NCBI GenBank assembly: GCA_013365325.1
Contig: JABVXV010000005.1
Coordinates: 682,001 to 746,000, forward strand
From: Dipetalonema caudispina
Taxonomy: Eukaryota > Nematoda > Chromadorea > Rhabditida > Onchocercidae
Direction of reading: 5' to 3'
Length of the DNA stretch: 64,000 bases
In this document: piece by piece, positions 36,201-49,261 of the stretch
Numbering within the stretch: the first letter of the stretch is position 1
Layout of the letters: every line of letters starts with the position of its first letter
Made by a program: the position numbers and the translations under genes
The notes under the pieces: model-generated
Databases searched by the model: none
Seen by the model: only the letters and a program-made list of their open reading frames with translations
Told to the model about the DNA's origin: nothing

Positions 36201-39200
36201 TAAAAAATTTTGCGAAAATTAAGTGAATGAAAAACCAATGGGAGGAGCATTTGTTCCCGCTTTTTAGAAAAAAATTTTCAGAATTTTGCCTCTTCTTTAT
36301 ATTACCACCGTATATTTGATGTTCGCTTTTGTTGATGACATTGTTGAACAGTTCAGAGGTCGAACTAATATGACCGAGAATTGTGAAATACTTTCATCTA
36401 CTGTTTACTCTAAACTATCCTTAAACCATGCAGCTTTACATCAGTATTTTTAAACCTCGAGAAAACACAAGCTTGTTATTTCGAAATTCTTTAACATTTT
36501 TCTGACTTGAAGATTTGTCGGTCAACTTTTACGAAATTTCCGGATTTTTTTTCTTCCTCTCATGAAATTTGAAATTCCAGTATATTTAACAAATTTGTCA
36601 GAACTTCTTTTATTTATTGAACTAGCAAATTTTCAAGAAAGAGATAAAGGGCAGTTTCCCGTCCAACTATATTATTTTGCGATAATGTGAACGATGTAAG
36701 GATCGTCAATGAATTGTGGAATTCGAGATAGATTCCCTTCGAAAGCTAAAATTCATATCTGATATGAAATTTGACATGATATCTTATGTCAAATCTCCTT
36801 GATGTCTCAGTTTACTGTTTAAGAAAGCCTTGAAGATATTCATGGGAAATGATTTAGTGAAGTAAAGTGACCTAAAGCAACGAATGAATAAACACTCATT
36901 TCATTAAATACTATCCTTGTCTCGATCATCAGTGTAATATGCCTTATCGACCGACGTAAAGTACTGTATTAAAGTATTTTAGGAGAGACATGACTGAATA
37001 TTACCAAAGAAATGATTATATACACGAAGCACTTATTTCAGGTTCCAAATGTTGATGACACGTTTTAACGAAGCGCAAATGAATGGCAACTATGCATCCA
37101 GCAATACACCAACTACGTCACAACGTATCGGACGACCTTTGCGACGACCACAATTACCGCAAAAACCTCGGTTAACTCCAAGATGTAAGTTGAAGATGAG
37201 GAAGGAATGGGTTATCCAGGTTTCTTCCAGAGAAATCTCAAAAGGAAGATTGGAAGAATGGGTTTCGTAATCAAACCTTAGAAATATATTAAGTTCAAAT
37301 TCACCATTTGCAATGATTAACTTATTTAACCAATTCCCACAGTAGCCACATGAAATGATCTATTATTTGCATATATTAGTTGATAAAGCAAAACTTAAGA
37401 TCGTTTTCTCTTTCATCTTGTGTAGTGTGCACGTACCTGAAGACCAAAGGTCAGCGACCTGCTTGAGAAAGAGGAAGTATTCTTGACCCATGATGCTTAC
37501 AGGTCATACGTATGAGCACAACATTGACCTGAAGTCCACATAGCCCACTCTCTTCTACTCTCTTCCGGTTTTCCTTTCAGGACCTTTCGAATTTTAAATT
37601 TCCGCGCTCAATTCGTATAAAGGCGGTAGAATCGAATTTGCTGCGTGGCGTTTGCGTGCGATATGGGTGGCAGGGTGTCGCATTAGTCCAATAGTGGGTA
37701 ACCTAACTGATCGTTTGTCAATTTATGGGAATAAATGCAAGCCTTTAGTTGGATTAGAATCCTTCCTGAGCCATTTTCATTTATTTAACAATTCCAAGAA
37801 AGCATTTGAAAATTCGATATTTTCTTTTTATGAATTATATTGATGAATAGTATTTGTAATATTGCGAGAAATAGTGTTGCTTTCGAGATAGTGTACAGAT
37901 TGATAAAATCAGAAATTTCTTCCAATTAAAGTGACATAAACACAGAAGAAATAATAGGGATGAATTAGTACAGAGTAGAATTTGGTTAGGGTCAAGTGAT
38001 GTCTTTTTTTTTTCCGTCCTTCTACAGCATCCTCAATTGTAAATGCATTCGGCATGATATATTTACATCCTCTGATGTCCTACCTATAGTATTGCATTCC
38101 TCACTTCCTCTTCTCTTTCATCATCGTATATCTATTCAAGCGTAAGGATATTCATCTTCATTACTACCATCTAAATCTATGCAGCTGTCTGTCTGGTTCA
38201 GGTCACACTGTCTTCCCAAAGACTATCAGGTTATCTATTTGCTTGTCTTTTCGCCCAATGTGTTATCACCTGACCTAAATCGTTCATTAGGCTTTGCTGT
38301 TTTTGGTTTTTACAAAGTTATGGTACAGTCTAATTACTATCAATCCTCTATCATTCTGAGAGTGCAAACCAATTTTTGAGAGAGACTTGATTACCAATCT
38401 TATGGAACCGATCAACTATTTCGTTCTTTTAGTCATAGATTGTTGCTATTACCTAGAAAATAGATGAATGCGCGAAGTTCTTATTTTGTCATTCGATTAC
38501 TTTTCTCGTTTATTTCTATCAAAATTTCAGGAATATTGAAAGTATCATATTTTGAAATTATCGGAACAACTGCCGCATGTTTAGGAAACCTCCTTTAATC
38601 ACGTCTGTTACTGGTAAGGTGTTTTTAACGTGCTAGTAGCTTCCCATACTTGAAACGTTGCACACCTTTCTCAAGTTTGTTTCTGGTGCAAAAGAAGGAT
38701 ATATTAATAACAAGGAAGTTAATTAAATAGCTTGGATGATTAAAGATGTATTTGTGATTAAGCAATCCTGGTTGGATGGTTGAATGTATGACGTATACTT
38801 TATTGTCATAATTTCGAGATGCTACGCAGTATTTGATAGGGTTACTTTCTTTGGAGGTTTCAAGTTCATTTTTACAACAGATTTTATAAAATAATTGGTC
38901 GTGAAAGATTTCTGGTTTGTTTTTAAGACCCAAGTTCGCATATCGGAATTTTTTGTAATTTTTCTGAAAATTTCTTCTATTATCTCTGGCATTACCTAGC
39001 TTTATGTGGTTGCTGTAGGTAAATAATATCTCGCAGTCTCCTGTAAATTCCTGTTTTCTAGATGTCATTATCTGTGCAATGTTGAAAGAGACAAGTTTTT
39101 CATTTTCTGTATGAATTTTCGAAAAAGTGTTAAACTTAGAGCGGTTTTTAATTTTCTCAAGTAGTTAATGAACTGGTATATTGATGTATCAGCTACGAGG

Positions 39201-42200
39201 AGGATCTTGTTCCTTTTTTAACCAATTTTGTTTATTAGTTATTGCAAGCGTTTAATTGAGTTTATTTTGGTAGTCAAGCATTAGACTTACCTTTACTTAC
39301 ATGATTTCCACTTTTTAGTAATGGTCTCTCTGCCTAATATCCTGATTGTTGCCACAGGTACGTTGTGGATATATTATCCTTCATCAGACGGTACATTGAT
39401 GCAATAATTTTTTTTAAATTGCTATTCTCCATCCGGCAATCTCAGGATTTTCATTTTAGTTGCATGATAACACATTACAAGATTAAATTTCTGTGCGATA
39501 ATAATAGCATCCATCATTAATTACTGCTAATATCATTTCAGTAATTTATTACTGACAGAATGGATTTTTAGATTTTTTTTTTGCTGCAGAGCGACAAATT
39601 ATAACCACGAGATGATAAATTTTCATGAGTGATGTTTCGTGCTTAACGTAGGAATTCCCGCAACCTTTTTCGGTTATAAGTTCAGCATTTCAATGCGAGC
39701 GAAAATGATGTGGAGATAGTGAAGGGTATTACTGTAGATAGTTCAAGCATACATACTTGATTTCGTTAGTATAAAGTGTAGATTAGAAGTATGTGAGTGC
39801 CTTTACTGATCTCTATGAACTAACGCAGTTCGCTATTTCCGTCATCACTTTACCTTTCGAATCCCTATTCATTGACGATATCTTGTGTGTGAGTCTACTT
39901 GTATATGTGTGTCTGTGCGTATACGTGTAGGTCTGTCTGTACACGCATGTATGTATGTTCACGTATAGGTGAGAGTATGGATAGTGATCGTCTGTCCATC
40001 TGTTTTTTGCTGGTTTTAGGTGTATCGACTTGTTGGCTGCTGCTGGATGCAGCGGTGATGAGTGTTGCAAACCCTCGTTCCATCTTCTCTACTGTCCGAT
40101 GAGTGTATGTGCCCCGAGAAAGTGGAATGTTTCTCTTGCTACTTCGTTTCGACTCTTTTTCTTATCCGTGCACACCTCCATTGGTTTATTTATTCGAAGG
40201 AAGCACTATCCTTGCTACTGCAGAATGCGAGTAGAGGGATGTACACTATTGTAGTACTCTATATTTATGTATTTCTCCTTGTAAGTGAAAGATCTTTGGT
40301 TTGGTACTTCGTTTAGTCGTGGAGAAATTTCTTAGAGAACATCCTTGAATAAAGGACCTTTGAAAATTTTTGTGCTCAAGAATTAATATAAAGAAGTTGA
40401 ATAAAGTTAGCTTATTAGATTTTTGAATGAAATTAACATATTATATTTCTTTCGTAGCGAACCGGGGCATGGCTGGCTCACGTAAAGGACAGCTATTGGA
40501 GGAGCAAGAAAATTCGACTTCAGTACCAGCATGGCAACGAGCGAGCAGTGTACCAGCCCATAAAAGACCGCTTATTGTTTCCGCCAAAGGATCTAGTAAG
40601 TTCACATAAATTTCGATCACTACACACTATCAACAGATCTGAGAAAGCCTACTCTGGCTTTTAGAGAAAAGTAATCTTACATTGATGACATATGAGAGAC
40701 ATTAATCATTCTCTGGAGGAATCATACCATAACGAACAAAATCCATTTATCAAATTTTATTGTTTTTTTTTTTTTTTTTTTTCAGGCAGTGCCGGTTCTG
40801 TAAGCGATGAAGCTTTCCAACGGGCTTTCACTGAGATTCCGAAATGCAACGTATGTGTAATGATTGTTCTTTACATCGATATATTATTTAGATAAAATTA
40901 TCTGACATATCTGAGATGCAAGATCTTGCATATTATTCTTGCAACTATACAGGCAGTTTTCTGATCTAAAGTTTGAAAGTTATAGTTTTTAATGCATTTA
41001 TATGTAATGGTAGATTATCAGTCAAGGTGGAATCCATATCACTCTGAAGATATTGAAATAGAAATTTTGAAAATATAGGTATTTTCGTCCAAGCAACTAA
41101 AGGATCAGATCAGCGAAGCATGTGCGGTTCTTGAAAACACAGATTTAGATTGGAGTCGTCGTATGACTGCGGTATGTTATTCCCTAAAATTTTTAGCTTT
41201 TGCGAAACGTTTTGAAAATTTGATTGAAAGAATCTTAATAGAAGGATCCGTATGATTATGTCGGTACTATTTTTAAGCATTCAAATTACAGCTAAAAACT
41301 TTGCGTGCAGTGATTATTGGTGGCGGCTTGGATTACTCGGACTTCTCAGAGGAACTGCGTGAAATGCAGGCAGCTTTACTCACCTCTGTTAAAGATCTGC
41401 GGTCGCAGTTGTGTCGTGAAGCATGTGTTACCATCGCGTACGTTACTCTGTTTCACTTGCGATGAAAACGTGTATCAACTACCCAACTAAACTATGTTCC
41501 ATTCAAATCTCATTAAAATAGTTTTGCCGTGATTTACCGCATTCTATATGAGCTCAAGATTATTTACTTTATTAAGTTCTTGGAATAAGTTAAACATCTT
41601 GGCTTGATTAGCAACTATTAGATACTTATAAAATCCTGATCAAACTAGTATAGGTGCACAACAGATTATATGTTTGTTTCAGTTTCTACTGCGAAAGGTT
41701 GGGGCTTGCAATGGTTAGCGTAATAGATGCACTGATGCCAACGCTTATTTCATTAATGCAGAATAGTGCCAAGGTTATTGCTTTCTTTGGTTGCATATTT
41801 ATCAAACTCAGTCAGGCCTCGTCCTTTAACGCATAGTCATCGTTATAATTATCTTGTTCAAGGTAATGGCAACAAGTGCGCAGCTTGCTTTACAATACGT
41901 TGTTAAACATGTATGTAGTGCCAAATTACTTCCTCATTTGCATACTGCAATGTCTTCGAAGTCAAAGGAGATTAGAAGGTAAATTTGGTTTCTAAGGTAT
42001 TTTTATGAAAAATTAGTTGGTAACTGGAATTAGTTTCTTAGAATTTTCCAAAAATATTTCACATTTTTCCAAATATTCCTCACTTTTTCAGGAATACGGC
42101 ATCATTGTTTTTAATGGCATTAACTCTTTGGGATAGTAGAACAGTAGAAAAGAACATGAACATTTTTTTGGAATGTATTAAGGTAAGAAAAGGATGTTTT

Positions 42201-45200
42201 AAGAATCTATTTACACTTCTTTGCTATTGCTTTGGGGTAATGATTGATAAGAAGTGAAAAATACTTTTCCAGGCAAGTATAAATGATGCTGACCCAGAAA
42301 CACGCAAAATTGGTCGCGGGCTTTTCATGCAGTTAGATCAAGAATACAAGAAGCAAGCCGATATGCTTTATAAAGTCAGCTTCAATGATGACTCTATACA
42401 CAGTTCAACTCTCTAAAGAATTTTTTGTGATAAATTCAAACCTCAGCCAGTTGTTTATCTTTAGCATCATTAAACTACTAAAACATAAGTAGCTAATGTC
42501 AAAGAACCAGCTCCAGAGATAAAAAATCACTTGTAAACATCAATTACTGAAATCTTTAACAAATGCTAATTCAGAAGTAATGACATTTTCTCAAGCACTT
42601 CTCTTAAATGTTAATGATTTAATAACATAATTTCCGAACAATTATATTAGTCTCGAGAGAAATATCATTTGCAAAATTTACAGACCTTGGATCCATCAAG
42701 GCAACGAACCCTGTCTGGCTTCGTATCCCAGTCGTCGTCATCACAGTCAATCATTTCTGAACGAGATGCTTTACCTATTTCACATCGAAATGCTGCTTAT
42801 GCACTTCATAAAGGTTTGCTCACTTTGCATTTCGTATTCGTCTTCTTTCCACTCATGCATTATAAGTTTGAAATTATTCGCATAAAGTAGTACTGTAGAG
42901 TTGTTAATTCTAAAAATGAGAATTCCTATCCAATCTCATTCATGCTTTCCCATAAATTAGTTTCTCTTGTTAGCTTTTGCTTTGCGTGTTGTTTTTATTA
43001 AACTAATTACTCATTTTACTGATTTATTAAGACTGAGAATTGTAGCAAGTCCCTCATACTATGCTGGACGTTCAACATCCGATATCGACCCTGGCGCAGT
43101 AAGGCGTGTCACGAATCGTGCTGTGCGAACAGCTTCCAAGTGGAGTGCACCACTGCAGCAAGTAAATGGTACTCCTTCAAGTAAGTTCTTCAATTTCAGA
43201 ATCTCACTTACCATTTTTCAAATTGACTTTCTAATGCTTTGTAATGAGTAATTTAAAATTTTTTTTCCGCTTACAGCTACCCAAATGAGGACAAGTGCTG
43301 CACAACGTTTATCTTCAGCATCGCAGAAGTTCGTTTCAACGTTGCGGCGTGTACCGCCGACACCAACAAATTATGTTAGATCTCAGCGTATGTTTTTATT
43401 TTTTCTCCTTTTAGTGATAGAACTGAGTAAACGTGGTAGGTCAGATTGAATGATTTACTATATAAATTACCGCTATCTTATAATCATGGAGATCTATACC
43501 TACAATCAAAAAGAAGCAGATTTTAATAAACTGCCATTAAAATTTCCAGCTGGTAGCCGGAGCACATCACCAGCTTCTCGTTTCCCTGCACGCGTTCCTC
43601 CTCGATCACAAATGAGCAGCCGAACGGTAATAGATTTATTTTTTAATTATTTCATTAATTCGATCTTTATATTTTGTCCACGGAGTTTAAACTTCGACGA
43701 ATATTTTTGATTAATTAGTCAAAAATTAGTTGATTTCGAAGTTTTCAGAAAATTCAAATAGACGAGTCAGAAGATCACGCTTCTGTTAGCAGTGATTCAT
43801 TCAGGTATGTTTCTTACGTGGTTATTTCATGCGTTCTGTTTTCTCTTAATTGGGAATGGAAGATGTGCCTTTCCAATATTTTGGTTTAGGAAGGTTTAGA
43901 AAATCAATCGAAATTCAATATTTTTTAGATGTTTAGATGTCTTATTAACTTTCTTCAAGCTTTTTTATTCAATGAAATGTTAGAAAATTCAATAACAGGT
44001 TTGAGACGATGGAGTTAGCAACTGCACTTTCTTGCTGTGGCTCATCCTCTACTACGGAGAAGAAGGAAGGTTTAAAAGCACTGTTCACTATTATTTCAAG
44101 TGAAAAACAAGTTAATACAATGGATTTAAAGAAAATCGTTGAGCGTTTAAACCCATTAATCGGCGAAGGTGCTCATAAGGTATGTAACTTTAAATCCTTC
44201 TATTGAGCTGTTATAGAAGTCGGTCGAATTTTAAAAAAGATCGTTCAAGGTATTCGTCCGATTGTGATCCAAGTTATATCGACCAGTGATTAACAGTGAG
44301 AATTGAAAGTCAACACGTTCTTTAAAACATTCCTTCCTTACTTTTTAGGAATATTATTTTCTTTTATTTCAGCTTTTGCAACCTCTTGCTGACACATTGG
44401 TAGCTTTGGTACGTCGTTATCATGAGGAACTGAACGATTGGCTGAATTTATTAATACCAAAGCTAGTAGCCAAATGTTCTACGGATGTTCTACCTAGTAA
44501 TCTGGAAAAGTATCGAATTATGACAGAAGCTGTGCGGACGAGTTTTGATCCAGAGAAACAGTTACACGCTGTTTGCAAATTTATCCGTGATCCGGTGCGG
44601 AATAACGTCAATGTCAAGGTAATGTGTGTTTAAGGCAGATATAAAAAAGAAGATAATAAAGTGCTATGGCTTGCAAAATGGAACTAAAAATAATATCCTT
44701 CGGTCGATTAGTCAGGTGATTTTCTCAAATTTACAGTTCTTTAATCTTAATTCAAGAACGAAGATTTGCAGATAAAGCATGGATTGCTGATGTATTTGCA
44801 TGATTTAATGCGTGGCATGGATTCAGCTCCATCGATGAATCAAAGTGAAGTTCGACAAGCGGTTAATAAAATATTCCAGTGGGTAGACGACCCAAAAAAT
44901 ACTTGTTTAATAGCGGTATTGTTTTTGAATTTACAAATATTATTTATTGTCTTTGTTGGAAAATTTGCATGTATTTCACTTTATCTGTTTTTGATTCTCG
45001 CACTACTAATTTAAACAAATGAGGCATTATTGATTTGCTTCGGAATTCAAGGTGGCATTCACTGGTTATTCTCCTTACTGTTATGCAGTAGTAGTTTGAA
45101 ATGTTCGCGATGTTAAATTTTGAATACTACTGAAAGGGGATTCGGATAGATAAGCCGCAGTTTCATCAGTGTTGTTTTGGTTAAAGTCAAAGTCTTTTTT

Positions 45201-48091
45201 TGTGTTTTTTTATTAAATATATCGTTGTTTTACCTAAATGTTTAGCTTCTTCCTTTCATGTCTCAAATTTACTTTAATTTCAACCTTGTGATCTTTTTAT
45301 AGATTAGCGAAAAGGTTGTGTGTGACATGTTCCATCTAAATGCTAGTGACTTCACTTCAATGCTTGCTACTTTTCCAAATGATCTGAAAGATCGGCTGCA
45401 AACTATTGTTCGTAAAAATAGCTTTTGTTTATCAACCAGCAATGGGATCAAGTATGTCTTAAAGTTTTTAATTTTGAAAAAAGAAAAGCTGGCCGTGAAA
45501 TGTATCAGCACATGATTTTTTTTACCTTCACTCTTGACGATTTTTGTTCTGATTATTTATCAGTCATAAATTTTAATTCTTCCGGATATTTTCTTTTAAA
45601 TCACTGCATAAATAAAGTTTAATATCGATTCCTTCAATGCTTGCGGAAGTTCCGTTATTTCAGCACAAACGAAGCACGTGCGGGTATATTAGAAACAACA
45701 GCGCAGGTATGCGTTAGCTTTTTCTCATAAACAATCGTTTCTAATGTGGATTTTAATTTCAGATTGTGAGTTTATGGATTATAAAGTTGATGTATTGTGA
45801 CCTGAAGTCTTTTTAATCTATTTGTAGATTAATGACTTCGTCGATCGACGAGCAGTCTTACCTGTGTCATCTCCTCGTGCACCACCTCAGCTGATTAACG
45901 GTTCAGTTCGCAGCTCATATGATGGCGTTCCATTACGACGCTCAAGCCGCGAAGACCAGAGTGGAGTTCGTTTACCGACTTATTTTGTTGATCTTTACTT
46001 GAGTCATAATTTTATTGCTGTCACTGTATCAGCTTCCTAAGTTTTTAAAATATCTTTACTGCAGTACTACACTATACTATTTAAACTGTTAAATTATTGC
46101 TCTGTAACATCTTTTCCAATAGCATTAGAGTGGTTAGTTGGGATTTTTAAGATCATTATTTATAATTATTGAGAGGTTTTCAGTCGTTATCTGGCTATAT
46201 CTTGGATCCGCAGGGTTTCGCGAATGATCCCGAACAGCAGGAAGAATTGATTACCAAAATAGGAGAGGAGCTTTCGCTTCATAACCAAAGGTTTTTTTTC
46301 CCCCAAGATGCTTAAGTTTTAACAAACTGCATTTTTATGACCTTCAAGAAAAATTTCTTCGATCAAGGATTACTGATTTTTTTTATCTCTTCATCCATGA
46401 AACGGTTGGTAGTTAAAATTTATTCTTAATCTTATTTGGTTTGGAAAACGATCTCATTTATGTTTGAACGGTTTGCAGAAGTGAAGAGCGTCAGAGGGCG
46501 ATGTCAGTACTTTCACAAATCACGCGTGATAATTTATTTTCCCTTTGGGATAAGCATTTCAAAATGATATTTTTATTGCTCATTGAAACGCTCAAGGACA
46601 ATGATGAAAATATTCGTCGAATGGCACTAAAACTTTTAAAGGAAATTTGGTACGAATAGTTTTCCTATATATTTTAAGCACAGTTTTGAATTTGCAATCT
46701 TTTATACAGTCTCATCTTCCTTCGAAGTTTCATCTTGTGACTTTTAAATTTAAATTTGTTAACATGCATAAATTGTTGATTATTGCTATGAAGCTACCTT
46801 AATTTTTCAAGCTACGCACAAGCTTCTCGTTTCAATGAATTTGCGGAAATGGCGTTGATGCGTGTCCTCGATGCTTGTACGGATGAATCAAAACTTGTAA
46901 GGATAAAATTCTTACCACTAAAATGCTTTGATAACATGCAACATGTGCAGACTGAATATTACTATCAAGTTTAACGCTGAATGTAGCAAGGCTGAACGCG
47001 TTATCATTTAAGCCATTTAATGTAGAAAATGTACGATTGCAGTGAGACTGACGTTTATGAATTTTCATACTGTGTAACACGTAATAGGTCAAAACATCAA
47101 AACAACATTCCGTCTTTTATTTAAAAAAAGAGATGGATGATTGTTTTGACATATTAAATGATGGTAAAAAAGTGGTGATGTTTGGCGTATGCATTTGACG
47201 TATCTTGAATGTTGTAGTAGTAGATTAATGTGATTTTATTGCAGTTCTTCCAAAATTTGATGATGGGATTTTTATTTGAGGTAGTAACGGCGGCGGAAGA
47301 ATGTGGCGGCGTGTTAGCTACACATGTTTCATCTGCAACATGTCGACGAGTGCTCCTTGCCATTATTAAATCGGATGTTGGCGAGCCAAAAATTCATATT
47401 GCTATCAAACTATTGACAAAAGTGATTGAATCGCTTAGTGCCGCTGAGTTAGAGTTGATTTTGGATGAAGTAGCACCACCAATTGTTGACGTTAGTTTGC
47501 AAACATTGATAGTCTAGTAAGTCAGAACTCTCATAGAGATGAAATTGGTAAAAGCCAATTTTTATATTTTAATATGCCCGGTTTTTTGCGATATTGTAAA
47601 GCTTATGTTTAGTTTTCAGTGACAGTCACTTATTTGTTTCTCACTTTATTTCTTCATCCGCCATAATATTCACCGTTCGTACATACGTATCATTTTTAAA
47701 ATAAATAGTACTTTCTCATATGATTTTGCAATGTTTGCAAATATTTTCTTTCCAGACCTACAATTATGTGAGTAGTTCAATTCGTAAAGAAAGCGTTGTA
47801 TGCTTGGTGGCAATGATTATGCTTGTAGGAGACGAGTTGATGGCACCGTATTTATCAGAACTCAATAAGGGAAAAGTAAGTTTTTTTTCTTTTTTTTTTT
47901 TTTTTTTGGAAGTTGTGGCAAAGGAAGAAAAATTGATCCAGTGCTTGGCTTTATGGTCTGGTAACTTGTTAGCTGATATTAATAACTAGTGTAACAAAAA
48001 TTAGTTTTATGAATAAATGTTAAAAAAGGATTTTTTGTAGCAAAAATTGATAGAAGTTTATGTGAAGCGTATGAAAGGAATATTCGAATGA
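30291..48091 (+). CDS. CLASP: CLASP microtubule-associated protein (CLIP-associating protein)
   Basis: Promotes microtubule rescue and suppresses catastrophe at kinetochores, spindle midzone and cortex. Thirty exons: 30291-30464, 30616-30801, 31771-31865, 32536-32712, 37042-37194, 40458-40595, 40786-40850, 41079-41171, 41292-41437, 41693-41773, 41863-41978, 42092-42182, 42273-42374, 42684-42813, 43046-43180, 43277-43387, 43550-43626, 43749-43804, 43999-44179, 44373-44618, 44772-44915, 45303-45451, 45664-45706, 45828-45965, 46184-46290, 46479-46649, 46812-46896, 47245-47490, 47756-47875, 48041-48091; 1268 aa. TOG1 spans about 1-210 (LPYLLDRATALVERLGD), TOG2 about 308-540 (DLRSQLCREACVTI; PTLISLMQNSAKVMATS), a Ser/Arg-rich linker 540-708 (RSTSDID, GSRSTSP), TOG3 709-950 and a C-terminal CLIP-binding-type domain 1010-1268 (SSSIRKESVVCLVA, YVKRMKG). 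The linker has S-R-F-P where vertebrate CLASPs have SxIP end-binding motifs. Exon 25 could start at 46214, in the same frame. Confidence 0.95.
30440..30504 (+). repeat. Duplicated exon 1 end with its splice donor
   Basis: The last 25 bases of CLASP exon 1 plus its GT (30440-30467) recur with small changes at 30480-30504 inside the intron, including the TAAGGTT donor. The copy therefore carries a second potential 5' splice site about 38 bp downstream, after an in-frame TAA reached by read-through. Confidence 0.85.
30889..30932 (+). repeat. 22-bp tandem duplication in CLASP intron 2
   Basis: Two adjacent copies of a 22-bp unit beginning ACTTTTTGATTTATAAG, differing only at the last base. Simple local duplication with no evident role. 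Confidence 0.85.
32713..37041 (+). other. CLASP intron 4 (4.3 kb)
   Basis: Large intron separating TOG1 from the first linker, in a gene where most introns are below 400 bp. It contains a 13-G homopolymer (33389-33401) and otherwise AT-rich sequence. A 106-codon minus frame at 32840-33160 has no recognisable domain. I saw no nested gene, but a non-coding RNA or enhancer cannot be excluded. Confidence 0.7.
33389..33401 (+). repeat. 13-base G homopolymer
   Basis: Thirteen consecutive G in AT-rich DNA inside CLASP intron 4. Such tracts can form G-quadruplexes and are known in C. elegans to be deletion-prone without the DOG-1 helicase. Length is likely polymorphic, and sequencing error in the exact count is possible. 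Confidence 0.9.
37448..37621 (+). promoter_or_regulatory. Candidate internal promoter: hormone-receptor half-sites and TATA box
   Basis: Nuclear-receptor half-sites at 37448-37453 (AGGTCA), 37456-37460 (GACCT, inverted), 37484-37489 (TGACCC), 37501-37506 (AGGTCA) and 37525-37530 (TGACCT) lie within 83 bp. About 85 bp downstream is TATAAA (37616-37621). A GC-richer stretch and a GTAACC donor-like site near 37698 follow. The arrangement suggests an intronic enhancer or alternative promoter; this is an inference. Confidence 0.35.
39881..39965 (+). repeat. TG/purine-pyrimidine alternating tract
   Basis: Degenerate TGTG/TATG/CGTA run of about 85 bases in CLASP intron 5, mostly alternating purine and pyrimidine, so potentially Z-DNA forming. 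It resembles a decayed microsatellite. Confidence 0.7.
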
Positions 48092-49261
48092 TGGAGCTAA
48101 AGAACTTCTGGTACATCCGTGCATTGTGTCCTCATCTGATTGTTATAGTGTTGCAAAGCACTTTTGAAAGTTGTCGCTGTGATTTGTCGAAAACTGCTTG
48201 AAAAGCGCTGCAAAACAGGTCATTTATATAACTAGGATGTATGTTTTAGTCTTTTAAATCTTGTTGACCAGAAAATCCTATGGGAAGTACTTTGCAACTT
48301 CTGCTAGTTTATGGTTTCATGATCACTTGAGCTGTGAACATCAACTTTTAAAATTATTCCAGATTGTGTCCTAAATTATTGTTATGGTAGAAACAGAAAA
48401 CTGAGATGATCCGAACTTCATGACTCTCAAAAAATAAGGTGTGTTTGATGGGTTTTGGAGTTTTGATCAATGTTTTTTTTTTTTACTAAATTATTCGTAA
48501 CCGTTATATATTCCCTTTTGGGAAGCAAATTTGATAGTGCCAGTCTCTCATTTCATCGTCTTTATCGTTAATTTTAGTTAGAAATTGTGAAATTTCAAGC
48601 ACGAATTCATTCTTTCGTTGTTGCATTTGATACTATGAATACTGCTGTTAACGGGCTCTTATCGAGTTCATTATTTTATTTTCAAAAAAGTTTCAAAAGA
48701 AACTATTCCCAGTTCTCATTGTGTATTGTATTCCTCAGCTGTCATCATGTACTGTTATTCTTGAAGGAAAAGGTGATTTGAAGTTTTTAGTAGAATTTGG
48801 ATATTTTGATTAATTATATGAAATGTTTTATTTTGTGATCCTTTATATGCTTGACAAGTTTGTAAATTTTGTATTTCTCAAAATAAAATATTCAAGAAGC
48901 ATTTGGTTTAATGGCGTCTAATTGTCGATAAGTTAAAAAACGTTAGAGAATGAGATTCATGTTTTGTCTCTTCCTTTTTAAAAAATCGAAATTTCATAAA
49001 TGTTGATATCAAGTGCCGGTCGTGCCTTATTCGAAATAGGTGAGGAAAGTCCTACCATGATTTCTGTATGAGAAGGTGTGATGAAAGTTTGGAAGGTTCG
49101 GATTTTGCTCTGGCATCTTGTAGAGGTAAAGAAGGATAGTAATCATATTGTTATCAATCACTAATGTTCCACATTTCGATGCTTCAGCTCTCTTTGTATT
49201 TTTTGCGAAGTTAATTAAAATGAAATGTCTTGAATAAAGTCTTGAAGAAGGTTGAATTGGG
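48092..49261. other. Tail-to-tail intergenic region
   Basis: Between the CLASP stop (plus strand) and the transthyretin-like gene stop (minus strand), so it should contain two 3' UTRs. It is AT-rich, with a T run near 48474-48484 and the AATAAA at 48882. No coding region is supported. Confidence 0.6.
48882..48887 (+). terminator. Candidate poly(A) signal downstream of CLASP
   Basis: AATAAA on the plus strand about 790 bp after the CLASP stop codon. If used, the 3' UTR is long. Other weaker signals may lie closer. Confidence 0.3.

Larger units (their letters stand above)
37195..40457 (+). other. CLASP intron 5 (3.3 kb)
   Basis: Lies in the linker between TOG1 and TOG2. It holds a cluster of AGGTCA-like half-sites followed by a TATAAA box (37448-37621), a 147-codon minus frame (38625-39068), a TG-rich alternating tract (39881-39965) and a less AT-rich block open in several frames (39990-40316). 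These could form an internal promoter or alternative exons for a shorter CLASP lacking TOG1; no exon is proven. Confidence 0.55.

Noticed and set aside
37652..37843. 63-codon frame just after the intronic TATA box
   Set aside because: Its apparent start is not an ATG; the actual ATG just downstream meets a stop after seven codons. Kept only as part of the promoter hypothesis.
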